Source: Methylobacterium sp. J-068 (GTDB taxonomy: Bacteria; Pseudomonadota; Alphaproteobacteria; Rhizobiales; Beijerinckiaceae). From it: 64,000 nt of DNA. Made by a program: the position numbers and the translations under genes. Shown one piece after another: positions 25,451 to 34,694 of this stretch. Position 1 is the stretch's first letter. Each line of letters opens with the position of its first letter. The DNA is taken from positions 1-64,000 of the forward strand of contig NZ_JAKSXY010000070.1 in assembly GCF_022829445.1 (NCBI RefSeq). Direction: 5' to 3'. The notes beneath the pieces are model-generated. The model ran no database searches, was not told the origin of the DNA, and saw nothing but the letters and a program-made list of their open reading frames with translations.

Positions 25451-26592
25451 TGGGTCGCCCATTCCGAGCCCCGCCCGGTCCCCGCATCCTGCAGCGAAAC
25501 GGCATCGAGCGGGACGGTGATCTCCACCCGGGTCCCGGGCGAGACGTCGCTCCAGGCGATGACCCCGTGCAGCTGGCGCACCACCATCTCCACCAGGGAA
25601 CGCCCGAAACCGGCCGGGTTCGGTATGCCGCCGGCCATCCCGACCCCGTCATCCTCGATCAGCATGCGCAGACCCGAGTCGCTGCGCTGCGCCGTGATGG
25701 TGATCCGCCCCGGCCGGCTGTCGGGGAAGGCGTGGCGCACGGCGTTGGTCGCCAGTTCGTGCAGCATCAGCGCCAGCGGTGCGGCCATCGCCGCCGAGAC
25801 CGCGATCGAATCGATCTCGGCGCTCACGGCGGTGCGGTCGCTGTCGATCCCCGCCACGAGCTCGGAGACGAAGTCCTCGGCGAATTCGCGCAGGTCGAAG
25901 CGCGTGACGTCGCCGGTCGAGTAGAGCATGCGATGCACCGTCGAGAGGGCGCCGATGCGCTCGGCCATGCCCTGGAGCGCGTCGCGGGCCTCGCCGCGCG
26001 GGGTACGCCGCGCCTTGAGGAGCATCAAGGAGGAGATGACCTGGAGGTTGTTCTTGACCCGGTGGTCGACCTCATGGAGCAGCGCGGTCTTCTGTTCGAG
26101 GGCGGCACGCAGATGTGCCGTCTGCTCGCCGACGCGCCGCTCGAGCTCGTCGTTGGCATCCTTCATCGCGACTTCGTGGTGGTGCTTGCCCGTCATGTCG
26201 GCCTGGGCCGAGTAGAAATGCACGATGCGCCCGGCGGCGTCGTGGACCGGAGCCACGGTCATGCCGTTCCAGAACGAGGTGCCGTCCTTGCGGTAATTGA
26301 TCAGCTCGATCTCGATCGGCCGTCCGGCGCTCACCGCCTCGCGCAGGCGGCTCACCGCACGCGGATCGGTGTCGGGCCCCTGCAGCATGCGGCAGTTCCG
26401 GCCCTCGATCTCGCGCCAGGAATAGCCCGTCAGCGCCAGGAAGGCATCGTTCGCCCAGACGATCGGGTTGTCCGACCGATGGGGGTCGGTGAGCACCATC
26501 GGCGTGGGACTCGTGCTGAAGGCCGCAACGAACGCACCCGCATCGATTCCGAAGCCCTGCATTCCGGCCGTCGGTGTTTCCTTATGCGACAT
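25447..26592 (-). CDS. LOV-domain blue-light histidine kinase (HisKA_2/HWE type)
   Basis: This protein of about 381 aa has an N-terminal LOV photosensor (about 18-135). The photoactive Cys67 is in GRNCRMLQG, N99 and N109 lie in INYRKDGTSFWNG, and Q130 is in SAQADMT. A HisKA_2 dimerisation helix follows with phospho-acceptor H177 in VDHRVKNNLQ. The ATPase domain has HELATNAVRHA and IEDDGVGM. It should bind flavin and change autophosphorylation in blue light. I start at ATG 26592; a frame to 26757 adds 55 unstructured residues. It is coupled to the receiver gene at 24995-25450. Confidence 0.9.
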   Translation of the reverse strand: MSHKETPTAGMQGFGIDAGAFVAAFSTSPTPMVLTDPHRSDNPIVWANDAFLALTGYSWREIEGRNCRMLQGPDTDPRAVSRLREAVSAGRPIEIELINYRKDGTSFWNGMTVAPVHDAAGRIVHFYSAQADMTGKHHHEVAMKDANDELERRVGEQTAHLRAALEQKTALLHEVDHRVKNNLQVISSLMLLKARRTPRGEARDALQGMAERIGALSTVHRMLYSTGDVTRFDLREFAEDFVSELVAGIDSDRTAVSAEIDSIAVSAAMAAPLALMLHELATNAVRHAFPDSRPGRITITAQRSDSGLRMLIEDDGVGMAGGIPNPAGFGRSLVEMVVRQLHGVIAWSDVSPGTRVEITVPLDAVSLQDAGTGRGSEWATQ

Positions 26593-26926
26593 GATCGACT
26601 TTAGCCAAGACGATATACCTGATTCGGACGATAAACTCGGTTCGAAAGCTCGGTGGTCGATCGATCTCGCTAAAGACGAACATTGATTTGAAGCCCCGGG
26701 ATGTCCCGCCGTCAACACTTCGCTGCTCCGGGTCGCGTGAGGCGAAGGGATGGCCAACAGGAAAGATGCGAGACCTCACGTTAAGTTTTGGGAAGGCATG
26801 CTGCCCAGGGTGTCCGCAAGCGCCACGCCAAGCCGGTCTTGGGCCGACCCTGGATGTGGGGTCGGAGCCGAGGCCTGCTATGGTTCGCGGGCATCAAGCC
26901 GTTTCGGTCCCCAGGAGTTCCATGCC
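26593..26926. other. Divergent non-coding region between the LOV kinase and AmpG-like genes
   Basis: This 334-bp stretch is AT-richer near 26600-26690, where the kinase promoter is expected. Open frames crossing it show no protein-like composition. No known operator was recognised. Confidence 0.4.
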
Positions 26927-28396
26927 ATGGCCTCAAGCGACGTCACGGACGCCCCGCGCCGCCGGCTGCACCTGCGGGATATCGGGCGGGATCCGCGCAT
27001 CCTGCTGATGCTGGCGCTGGGATTCTCGTCCGGCCTGCCGCTGCTCCTCGTGCTCGGCACCTTCTCGACGCGGCTCGCCTACTCCAACGTCGACATCAAG
27101 GCGATCGGCCTGTTCAGCTACCTGGCGCTGCCCTACACGCTGAAATTCCTCTGGGCTCCCATCATCGACCGCTTCGACGTGCCGGGCTTGAGCCGCGTGC
27201 TCGGACGACGGCGGGGCTGGATGATCGCGACGCAAGCGGCGGTCGCGGTGGCGCTCGCCCTGATGGCGTCGGCCGACCCCGGCACCAGCCTCGCGCTGCT
27301 CGGCCTCGGCGCCTTCCTGGTGGCGATCTGCGCGGCGACCCAGGACGTGGTGATCGACGGCTGGCGCATCGATGCGGCCGGGACGGACCTCCAGGGCGTC
27401 ATGGCCGCGACCTCGAACCTCGGCTACCGGCTCGCGCTGATGTCGGCGGGCGCCGGCGCCCTGTTCATCGCCAGCGCCTATGGCTGGAGCGTCGCCTACC
27501 TGTCGATGGCGGCCCTGATGGGCGTCGGCATGGTGGCCGCCCTCCTGGCGCCCGCCTACGACCGGGCGATCACGGCCCCGGTCCCTGCCGCACCTGCCGA
27601 CGTCTCCACCAAGGCCTGGACCTTCAGGAGCGCGGTGCTCGAGCCGCTGACCGAGCTGCATACCCGCCTCGGGGCGAGCCTGTGGGCGATCCTGATCCTC
27701 GTCGCATTCTACCGCATGCCCGACTTCATCTCCGGCGTGATGGCGAGCCCGCTCTACAAGACCGTCGGTTTCACCCTCGTGGATATCGGCTTCGTGTCGA
27801 AGCTCTACGGCATCTGGGTCGGCATCGCGGGCGCCTTCGTGGGCGGCTGGGCCATGACCCGGTACGGCCTGTTCCCCACCCTGGTGGTCGGGGCCTTCCT
27901 GGGCGCCGCCTCGAACCTCGCCTTCTCGTGGCTCTCCTTCGGCGGGCCGGAGGTCTGGCGCCTGACGGCGGCGATCTCGATCGACAATTTCTGCGGCTCC
28001 TTCGCCGGCATGGCGCTGATCGCCTACATGTCGAGCCTGACCGCGCCGGGCTTCGCCGCGACCCAGTACGCGCTGTTCTCCTCGCTCTACGCCCTGCCGG
28101 GCAAGCTCGTGGCCGGCACCTCGGGCTTCATCGTGGCGGCCTACGGCTACCCGGTCTTCTTCGCCCTCACGGCCGCCGTGGGCATTCCGGTGGTCGTCCT
28201 GTGCCTGTTCGTCGGGCGGGCGGGCGAGCGCCGGGCGGCCGCCGCCGAGACCGTCGCGGCGGATCCTGTCCGCCCCGAAGCCGCGGCCGGCGACGAGATC
28301 GGCGGGAACCATCCGCGAGGCCTCGGCCTTGCTTCAACCGGCAACAACCCAGCGGGGACGGCCCAGACCGGCCGCCCCCGCCCGGCACACGGATGA
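26927..28396 (+). CDS. AmpG-like MFS muropeptide permease
   Basis: This inner-membrane transporter of about 489 aa has 12 or more hydrophobic segments. It begins with the AmpG block DPRILLMLALGFSSGLPLLL and then LPYTLKFLWAPIIDRF and AATQDVVIDGWRID. AmpG proteins import anhydro-muropeptides for cell-wall recycling. The start at ATG 26927 follows GGAG at a usable distance; an upstream frame to 26750 adds a Ser/Gly-rich leader with no sign of being protein. The C-terminal 50 residues are disordered. Confidence 0.88.
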   Translation: MASSDVTDAPRRRLHLRDIGRDPRILLMLALGFSSGLPLLLVLGTFSTRLAYSNVDIKAIGLFSYLALPYTLKFLWAPIIDRFDVPGLSRVLGRRRGWMIATQAAVAVALALMASADPGTSLALLGLGAFLVAICAATQDVVIDGWRIDAAGTDLQGVMAATSNLGYRLALMSAGAGALFIASAYGWSVAYLSMAALMGVGMVAALLAPAYDRAITAPVPAAPADVSTKAWTFRSAVLEPLTELHTRLGASLWAILILVAFYRMPDFISGVMASPLYKTVGFTLVDIGFVSKLYGIWVGIAGAFVGGWAMTRYGLFPTLVVGAFLGAASNLAFSWLSFGGPEVWRLTAAISIDNFCGSFAGMALIAYMSSLTAPGFAATQYALFSSLYALPGKLVAGTSGFIVAAYGYPVFFALTAAVGIPVVVLCLFVGRAGERRAAAAETVAADPVRPEAAAGDEIGGNHPRGLGLASTGNNPAGTAQTGRPRPAHG

Positions 28397-28406
28397 GACC
28401 GCAGAC

Positions 28407-29354
28407 GTGAGCAACATCAAACTCGTCGACGACACCGCCCCCGTCCCGGCCACCGGCCTGCCCGGCCTCAGCGACGCGGACCGCGCGGCGCTGCGGCGCG
28501 CGGTGGAGGTTCTGGAGCGGCCGGGCCTCGCGGCCCGCCTCTCGGCCATGGCGGGCGCCCCCCTCGACATGATCGGGCGCGCGCTCCCCGCACCCGTGAC
28601 CGATGCGGTCTCGCAGGCGACCGAGAGCGCCATGCGGGCCTCGCTCAAGCTCGCGCTCGCGACCCTGCCGACGGGCAAGGACATCACGCTGACGCCGGCC
28701 GACGCGCCGCTCCTCGAAGGCCCGGCGGAGCCGGAATCCGCGGTGATCCGCACCGCCGCGCGCCTTTCGAAGTACTTCCCGTCGAGCGCCTTTGGCCACA
28801 AGGCCATGGCCGCCGCCTCGGGGGCGATCGGCGGGGCCTTCGGGCTGGCCACCCTGGCGGTGGAACTCCCGCTCTCGACCACCCTGATGCTGCGCTCGAT
28901 CGCCCAGATCGCGCAGGAGGAGGGCGAGGATTTGAGCGACCCGGAGAACGCGCTGGCCTGCGTCCAGGTCTTCGCCCTCGGCGGGCGCGAGGCGGCGGGC
29001 AGCGCCCTGACCGAGAGCGGCTACTTCGCCGTGCGCGCGGCGCTCGCCAAGACGATGGTGGAGGCCGCCCGCTACGCCGGCAACCGCGCGCTCCTCGACG
29101 AGGCCGCGCCCGCCCTGATCCGGTTCTCGGCGCAGATCGCCGCCCGCTTCGGCATCGTCGTGTCCCAGAAGGTGGCCGCGCAGGCGGTGCCGATCCTCGG
29201 GGCCTTGGGCGGGGCCGCCGTCAACGCCGCCTTCATGGACCACTTCCAGAACACCGCGCGGGCCCACTTCACCGTGCGGCGCCTGGAGCGGGCCTACGGC
29301 GCGGCCCCGGTCCGCGCCGCCTACGAATCCGAGAAGGCGATGCTCGGCGTCTGA
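28407..29354 (+). CDS. EcsC-family protein
   Basis: This protein of about 315 aa has the EcsC domain over most of its length: LSKYFPSSAFGHKAMAA, a hydrophobic stretch GAIGGAFGLATLAVELPLS, and SIAQIAQEEGEDLSDPE. EcsC proteins are membrane-associated, and their role outside Bacillus is not settled. I prefer the GTG at 28407, ten bases after the AmpG-like stop; a TTG at 28329 lies inside the previous gene. It is probably co-transcribed with the transporter. Confidence 0.85.
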   Translation: MSNIKLVDDTAPVPATGLPGLSDADRAALRRAVEVLERPGLAARLSAMAGAPLDMIGRALPAPVTDAVSQATESAMRASLKLALATLPTGKDITLTPADAPLLEGPAEPESAVIRTAARLSKYFPSSAFGHKAMAAASGAIGGAFGLATLAVELPLSTTLMLRSIAQIAQEEGEDLSDPENALACVQVFALGGREAAGSALTESGYFAVRAALAKTMVEAARYAGNRALLDEAAPALIRFSAQIAARFGIVVSQKVAAQAVPILGALGGAAVNAAFMDHFQNTARAHFTVRRLERAYGAAPVRAAYESEKAMLGV

Positions 29355-29380
29355 TCCGGATTCCGGGTCTTTCTGACGGG

Positions 29381-30763
29381 TCAGACCTTGGGGTAGCGGC
29401 GCGCCAGGAGGGCGTGGACGAGGCGCGCGGTCTGGACCTCGCCCCCCTCCGGCCGTCCGGGCTTCGTCGACGGGTTCCAGCCATAGAGGTCGAAGTGGAC
29501 ATGGGCCCGCGTCGCCGGCGCGAAGCGGCGCAGGAAGAGGGCCGCCGTGATCGCCCCCGCGAAGGGGCCGCCCGAGACGTTGTTCAGGTCCGCGACCTTC
29601 GAGTCGAGCAGGCTCGCGTAGGGCTCGTGCAGCGGCAGGCGCCAGACCGGGTCGGCCACCGCGAGTCCCGCCTCGGACACCGCCTGCGCAAGGGCCTCGT
29701 CCTCGGTGAAGAAGGCCGGCAGATCGGGCCCGAGCGCCACGCGGGCCGCGCCCGTGAGGGTGGCGAAATCCACGAGCAGGTCGGGGGCCTCCGCGTCGGC
29801 GAGGGCCAGCGCATCGGCCAGGATGAGCCGGCCCTCCGCGTCGGTGTTGCCGATCTCGACCGTCAGCCCCGCCCGGCTGCGGATCACGTCGCCCGGCCGG
29901 AAGGCCTCGCCCGAGACCGCGTTCTCGACCGCCGGCACGATGAGGCGCAGGCGCAGGTTGAGCCCCGCGCCCATCACCATGTCGGCGGCGGCGAGCGCGG
30001 CGGCGCTGCCGCCCATGTCCTTCTTCATCAGCAGCATGCCGCTCGACGGCTTAATGTCGAGGCCGCCGGTGTCGAAGGCGACGCCCTTGCCCACCAGCGT
30101 GACGCGCGGCGCGTCGGCCGGCCCCCAGGTGAGGTCGATCAGGCGCGGCGCGCGCGGCGAGGAGGCCCCCACCGTGTGGACGAGGGGAAAGTCGCGGGCG
30201 AGATCCGCGCCGGCGACAACCGCGACGTCGGCGCCGTGGCGCGCGGCGACGGCGCGGATCGCGGCCTCGATCTCCGCCGGGCCGAGGTCGTTGGCCGGCG
30301 TGTTCACGAGGTCCCGGCCCAGGGCCACCGCCTCGGCGATCCGGGTCACGGCCTCCACGTCGACACCCTCGGACGGGGCGAGCGCGGGCCGCTCGGCCCC
30401 GGCCTCGCGGTAGCGTCCGAAGCGGTAGCTGCCGAGGAGCCAGGCCAGGGCCGCGTCCGTTGGATCGACGTTCTCGGACGGGGCGAAGCGGTAGCTGCCC
30501 GGCGGCAGCGCTCCGGGCAGCTTGCCGGCGAGGAGCCGGTCGCGGCCGTCGCCGAGCCCGAACAGGACGCCGGCCAGTCGCCCATCCGCCGCCGGGAGCA
30601 GGGCGATGCGTCCGGCCTTCGGGGCGAAGTCCGTCGCCCGTGCATAGGCCGCCTGGGGGCCGGGCAGGGCGGCCTCGATCCGGGGCCAGGATTCGGGCGT
30701 GACGCAGGTGATCGGCACGGCGTCGCCGGCGTCGCGGACGAGGCGGGAGAGGCTCTGGTTCAT
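29381..30763 (-). CDS. Leucyl aminopeptidase family protein (M17)
   Basis: This 460-aa protein has a C-terminal M17 peptidase domain. Metal and active-site blocks are VGKGVAFDTGGLDIKPSSGM, MKKDMGGSAAALAAADM and the signature NTDAEGRLILADAL. It cuts N-terminal residues from peptides in the cytoplasm, using two metal ions. The N-terminal domain (about 1-150) is the divergent part found in the PepB-like branch. It is transcribed away from the TPR gene; the 140 bp between them carry two TTAA motifs 13 bases apart. Confidence 0.93.
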   Translation of the reverse strand: MNQSLSRLVRDAGDAVPITCVTPESWPRIEAALPGPQAAYARATDFAPKAGRIALLPAADGRLAGVLFGLGDGRDRLLAGKLPGALPPGSYRFAPSENVDPTDAALAWLLGSYRFGRYREAGAERPALAPSEGVDVEAVTRIAEAVALGRDLVNTPANDLGPAEIEAAIRAVAARHGADVAVVAGADLARDFPLVHTVGASSPRAPRLIDLTWGPADAPRVTLVGKGVAFDTGGLDIKPSSGMLLMKKDMGGSAAALAAADMVMGAGLNLRLRLIVPAVENAVSGEAFRPGDVIRSRAGLTVEIGNTDAEGRLILADALALADAEAPDLLVDFATLTGAARVALGPDLPAFFTEDEALAQAVSEAGLAVADPVWRLPLHEPYASLLDSKVADLNNVSGGPFAGAITAALFLRRFAPATRAHVHFDLYGWNPSTKPGRPEGGEVQTARLVHALLARRYPKV

Positions 30764-30903
30764 GGGACTCGGGGGTAGGGGAAAGCGGGCCGCCGTGAGT
30801 TAACGGCGGATTAGGGTTAACCGTCTACCACCGCTCCAACGGGAGCGCGAAGCGTTCGACCGATCAGGCCTCAAGACCCGGAAGGGTCGTCGCGGAGCGC
30901 GTC

Positions 30904-31758
30904 ATGGTCACGCCGCTGTTGAAACCATACTCGGTCCGGGTCGCGCGCCTGGCCGCCGCCGTCCTGGTGGCGGGCCTCGCCGCGGGATGCCAGTCGGGCT
31001 CGCCCGAGACCACGGGCTCCATCGGCGGCCTCTCCCTGCCGAGCTTCGGCCGGCCGCAGAACGCGGCCGCGGTCGCCCGCCGCGAGGTCGAGCGCCTCGG
31101 CGAGAAGTACGCCGCCGACCCGGGGGACGTCTCGCTGGCGCTGCGCTACGCCCAGGCGCTGCGGGTCACCGACCAGAAGCCGCAGGCGGTCGCGGTGCTG
31201 CAGCAGGCGGCCCTGCGCAATCCGAAGAACAACGCGGTGCTCGCCGCCTACGGCAAGAGCCTCGCCGAGGTCGGCCGCTTCCAGGAGGCGGCGGAGGTTC
31301 TCCAGAACGCCCACACGCCCGCCCGGCCGGACTGGCGGGTGCTCTCGGCGCAAGGCGCGGTGGCCGACCAGCTCGGCGACCATGCCCGCGCGCAGGGGTT
31401 TTATGAGGCGGCCCTGAAGATCCAGCCCGACGATCCGGTGATCCTGTCCAATCTCGGCCTGTCCTACGCCCTCGGCCGCCAGCTGACGCAGGCGGAGACG
31501 ACCCTGCGCCTGGCCGCCGCGCAGCCGCGCGCGGATGCCCGCGTGCGCCAGAACCTCTCCCTCGTGCTCGGCCTACAGGGCAAGTTCGCCGATGCCGAGG
31601 CGGTCTCGCGCCGGGACCTGTCGCCGGAGGAGGCCACCGCCAACACGGCCGCGCTCCGCGCCTTCGTCGCCCAGCCGAACAGTTGGAAGGCGCTCAAGGC
31701 ATCCGAATCCCGCACGACCAAGCCGGTGCGCCGGGTGGCGGAGAAGGCCGCCGAGTGA
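30904..31758 (+). CDS. TadD-like tetratricopeptide lipoprotein
   Basis: This 284-aa protein has a signal peptide and lipobox (GLAAGC, Cys near 29). Four or five TPR units follow (for example VAVLQQAALRNPKNNAVLAAYGK and QPDDPVILSNLGLSYALGRQL). It matches the TadD outer-membrane lipoprotein of Flp pilus systems, which helps secretin assembly. It lies about 6 kb away from the pilus cluster and on the opposite strand, so it is not in the same transcript. Start ATG 30904 is the only one giving a signal peptide. Confidence 0.85.
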   Translation: MVTPLLKPYSVRVARLAAAVLVAGLAAGCQSGSPETTGSIGGLSLPSFGRPQNAAAVARREVERLGEKYAADPGDVSLALRYAQALRVTDQKPQAVAVLQQAALRNPKNNAVLAAYGKSLAEVGRFQEAAEVLQNAHTPARPDWRVLSAQGAVADQLGDHARAQGFYEAALKIQPDDPVILSNLGLSYALGRQLTQAETTLRLAAAQPRADARVRQNLSLVLGLQGKFADAEAVSRRDLSPEEATANTAALRAFVAQPNSWKALKASESRTTKPVRRVAEKAAE

Positions 31759-31792
31759 GGCCGGCCGCGCCGGGACGGCGCGTGCATTGTGG

Positions 31793-31807
31793 TTAACCAC
31801 GAGTTAA
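31793..31807 (+). promoter_or_regulatory. CtrA-type site TTAA-N7-TTAA
   Basis: TTAA, seven bases, TTAA is the full CtrA binding consensus of alphaproteobacteria. It lies 89 bp before the heparinase-family gene, near where its promoter should be. The motif is AT-rich in a very GC-rich setting, so a chance match is less likely, but binding is not shown. Confidence 0.55.
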
Positions 31808-31895
31808 GGCCCACGGCCTAGTTACGATCGGACGACATTCGGGGCGTCCCCCGGCTCGCGGGTCGCCGTGACGGATCGCCGGAAGAGGAGAGCGC

Positions 31896-33632
31896 GTGCG
31901 TTGGGGGGCTGATCGCTGGCGCTTCTATCGGCTGATCGGGCGTGAGATCACGCGGTCCGCCCGCGACACCTATGCGCGCCTGACCGGCCGGCCCGACATC
32001 CTCGCCCGCGCGCGGGTCACGGCCCTCGTGATCGCGCCGCACGACCTGCGCACCAGCGACGCGACCTTCGCCGACGACATCTATGCGGGGCTCTTCGTGT
32101 TCGCGGGCCGCTCGCTCTCCGTGAGCGGGCGCTCGCCGTTCGATTACGCGCCGCCCTCGCCGGAATGGGCCGACCTCCTCTACGGCTTCGGCTGGCTGCG
32201 CCACCTGCGGGCCGCCGACACCGCGCTCGCCCGCGCCAATGCCCGCGCCTTCGTGGCCGACTTCATCGCCGGACGGGGCGACGCGGCTTTGGCCCGGCCG
32301 ACCCCGGTGGCGGCCCGGCGCCTGATCTCGTTCCTGTGCCAATCCCCCCTGGTGCTGGAGGGCGCGGACCACGCCTTCTACCAGGCCTTCCTCAAGGCCC
32401 TGGGCAAGGCCGCCCGCGAACTCGAGGGCGACCTGCGCCGGGGCATCTCGCCCCAGACCCGCCTGCTCGCCGCCGTGGCGCTCTGCTATGCGGGCCTCTG
32501 CTGCGAGGGCATCCAGCCGATCCTGCGGCGCGCTACCCGCATCCTGGTGCGCGAACTCGAGCGGCAGATCCTGCGCGACGGCGGCCACCGCAGCCGCGAC
32601 CCGCGCTTCGCGATGGAACTGCTGCTCGACCTATTACCCCTGCGCCAGAGCTTCCTCTCGCGCAGCATCGACCCGCCGGAAGCGCTCCTGCACGCCATCG
32701 ACCGGATGCTTCCGCTCCTGCGCCTGCTGCGCCACCCGGACGCCTCGCTCAGCCACTTCAACGGCATGGGCGCCACGGCGGCGGACCACCTCGCGACCCT
32801 GCTGGTCTATGGCGGCGCCCAGGCACAGCCCATGATGCACGCGCCAAATTCCGGCTACGAGCGCCTGGAGGGCGGCCGCGTCCTCGTGGTAGCCGATGTG
32901 GGCGCGCCGCCGCCCTTGCCCGACTCGATCAATGCCGGGGCGGGCTGCCTCTCCTTCGAGATGTCGAGCGGCCCGCAGCGCATCGTGATCAATTGCGGCC
33001 TGCCGGCGAGCGGGCCCGAACTGCGCCGCCTCGCCCGCAGCACCGCCGCCCATTCCACCGCGACGGTGGCCGACACCTCCTCCTGCCGCTTCCTCGTCGG
33101 CGGCGGCGCCTGGTACGAGCGCTGGGCCGTGACCTGGCTCTCGCACCGGATCGGCCCCGTGATCCTGCGCGGCCCGCGCGCGGTGAAGGCCGAGCGCACG
33201 CGGGACGAGGGCGCCACGATCCTGGCCGCGCGCCACGACGGCTATGCCCGCGACTTCGGCATCGTGCACGAGCGCCGCTGGCGCCTGACCGGCACCGGCC
33301 ACGTGCTGGAGGGCGAGGACGCCTTCCTGCGCAGCGACGCGCCGGGACGGGCCAAGGGCCGCCACCGGCCGCAGGAGGCCGCGGTGCGCTTCCACCTGCA
33401 TCCGGCCATCGCGGCGCGCGGCCTCGACGACGGCCGGCTCGAACTCACTTCGCCGATCGGCGAGGTCTGGCATTTCGGCGCCGAGGGCGCCGAGATCGCC
33501 TTGGAGGAGAGCGTCTACTTCGCCGGCCTCACCGGCGCACGCCGCACCGACCAGATCGTGCTCTACGTGGCGATTACCGACGACACCCGCATCCGCTGGG
33601 GCTTCGCCCGGGCGCAGACCCGAGGAGGCTGA
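31896..33632 (+). CDS. Heparinase II/III family protein
   Basis: This 578-aa protein has an N-terminal alpha/alpha-barrel part (about 60-330: YGFGWLRHLRAADTALARANAR, GNGMGA-like DASLSHFNGMGATAADHLATLL). A C-terminal beta-sandwich (about 340-570) contains ARHDGYARDFGIVHERRWRLTG. Members degrade or bind uronic-acid polysaccharides. The start is GTG at 31896, preceded by a GGAAGAGGAGAGC ribosome site. No signal peptide is seen, which is usual for this family in Rhizobiales. Relatives lie next to purH in other genomes; here 4 kb separate them. Confidence 0.88.
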   Translation: MRWGADRWRFYRLIGREITRSARDTYARLTGRPDILARARVTALVIAPHDLRTSDATFADDIYAGLFVFAGRSLSVSGRSPFDYAPPSPEWADLLYGFGWLRHLRAADTALARANARAFVADFIAGRGDAALARPTPVAARRLISFLCQSPLVLEGADHAFYQAFLKALGKAARELEGDLRRGISPQTRLLAAVALCYAGLCCEGIQPILRRATRILVRELERQILRDGGHRSRDPRFAMELLLDLLPLRQSFLSRSIDPPEALLHAIDRMLPLLRLLRHPDASLSHFNGMGATAADHLATLLVYGGAQAQPMMHAPNSGYERLEGGRVLVVADVGAPPPLPDSINAGAGCLSFEMSSGPQRIVINCGLPASGPELRRLARSTAAHSTATVADTSSCRFLVGGGAWYERWAVTWLSHRIGPVILRGPRAVKAERTRDEGATILAARHDGYARDFGIVHERRWRLTGTGHVLEGEDAFLRSDAPGRAKGRHRPQEAAVRFHLHPAIAARGLDDGRLELTSPIGEVWHFGAEGAEIALEESVYFAGLTGARRTDQIVLYVAITDDTRIRWGFARAQTRGG

Positions 33633-33941
33633 AGGTTTCGCGCGGGCTGAGACATCGAAGGCGGGCGGGTCGGGTCTCGGTTTGAAATCCGAGCCCGCTC
33701 GACCGGCAGGTTTCGACCCTTTCGCAGAAGCCGGGAACGTCCACTTGAAGGATGTTGGATCGAGGGGGGGATCCACGTCCGGAACAGGCGGCCAGCGAAG
33801 CGGCTGCTTTCGGACCTCAAGTCGTCCAATCAGACGTTGGGTCGCCTTCGGACTTCAAGTTTAAGACAGCAAACGGACTGGGAAGACAGAAAATAGGTTC
33901 CCATGAGTCAACTTTGCGCCTGTAGCGATCAGGCCAAGACT
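33633..33941. other. 309-bp stretch without a recognised gene
   Basis: No open frame here looks like protein. It marks the left edge of a small-gene patch that is visibly less GC-rich than its neighbours. A near repeat of GGACTTCAAGT (33815 and 33851) is seen. Confidence 0.4.
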
Positions 33942-34148
33942 TCAAGATGCCTTGAAGCCTGTGACCAACCCGATGATCACTGGACCGGCGATCATGAGAG
34001 AAAGCGCGATCTGCTCTGATGGGCTGTCGGTGAGAGCGCGAACGAGCGTGGGTCCCAGAACCATTACAGCGCCGCCGGCCAGTCCGGCGAAAAGGCTTAT
34101 GCGGTCCACGATCCAACCCTCGCATGCGAGTCTGATCTGGCTCGTCAC
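33942..34148 (-). CDS. Small membrane protein, 68 aa
   Basis: This protein has two hydrophobic segments separated by a short polar loop (LFAGLAGGAVMVLGPTLV, then QIALSLMIAGPVIIGLVTGF). It has no family match that I recognise. A two-helix hairpin of this size is found in small membrane proteins and in some toxins, but nothing further supports that. It is the first gene of the patch between the heparinase gene and purH. Confidence 0.5.
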   Translation of the reverse strand: MTSQIRLACEGWIVDRISLFAGLAGGAVMVLGPTLVRALTDSPSEQIALSLMIAGPVIIGLVTGFKAS

Positions 34149-34369
34149 TGTTCAACTCGCCGCTACGGGCATTGTGCCAAAGGTGTCTTGGGATCAGTTC
34201 GTCCCTCTGGGGTGAGGTGCGGCGAAATCCAGCCGAGGCTCCTCTGGTCAGGTCTCCGAGCCAAACCGTCTCGATGCACGCGTGCATCGGACCGATAGCG
34301 GTTGCCAAGAAGCCCGTGCAAAGATGGTTGCCGCTTGGTCGGGGCTCACCGGCATGAGATGACGGAGCA

Positions 34370-34594
34370 ATGCGCATTCCCTCGTTGCCGGACCACAGCG
34401 TGGCCGTTTCGCCCTGCCGGAGCGAGAGGGGCCGCTTTCGATGGTTGGTCACGACCGCCGGCTATCACCCGTACCGGTCTCCAAATTCCTACAACTCTTC
34501 ATCCGCCGCGCTCGCGGCAGGGATTGCCCACGCTCATGTCCTAGCGGAGCGGCAACCCATCAGAGGAAGGATCAACGACGGCGGCTGGATCTAA
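34370..34594 (+). CDS. GRFxW mini-protein, copy 1 (74 aa)
   Basis: The core CRSERGRFRWLV, then AGYHPYRS and a Ser/Ala-rich helix, matches two other frames in this patch (36007-36234 minus and 36514-36714 plus). The shared pattern is a strand ending in Pro, E/R-x-G-R-F-x-W, a second strand, Ser-x-Ser, then an Ala-rich helix. A 67-bp nucleotide repeat covers this core. The start and end are uncertain, and function is unknown. Confidence 0.45.
   Translation: MRIPSLPDHSVAVSPCRSERGRFRWLVTTAGYHPYRSPNSYNSSSAALAAGIAHAHVLAERQPIRGRINDGGWI
34411..34477. repeat. 67-bp inverted repeat pair (partner at 36121-36187)
   Basis: Bases 34411-34477 match the reverse complement of 36121-36187 at 58 of 67 positions, with 25 consecutive identical bases in the centre. 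Both copies lie within related GRFxW reading frames facing each other, and they enclose about 1.6 kb with three small genes. Confidence 0.8.
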
Positions 34595-34694
34595 CACCGT
34601 CTTCGCGGCGCGCAGCCGGCGCAATAGGACTGCTGCAATAGTCTTAGGTGATCGCTCGATCGAGGCGCATACTGGGGGTCTCACAGGATGCTTC

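Noticed and set aside
30800..30820. CtrA site between the aminopeptidase and TPR genes
   Set aside because: Two TTAA half-sites are present but 13 bases apart and not seven.
33817..34452. A 211-aa open frame on the minus strand
   Set aside because: It overlaps the small membrane gene and the GRFxW copy 1 in antisense and has no protein-like composition.
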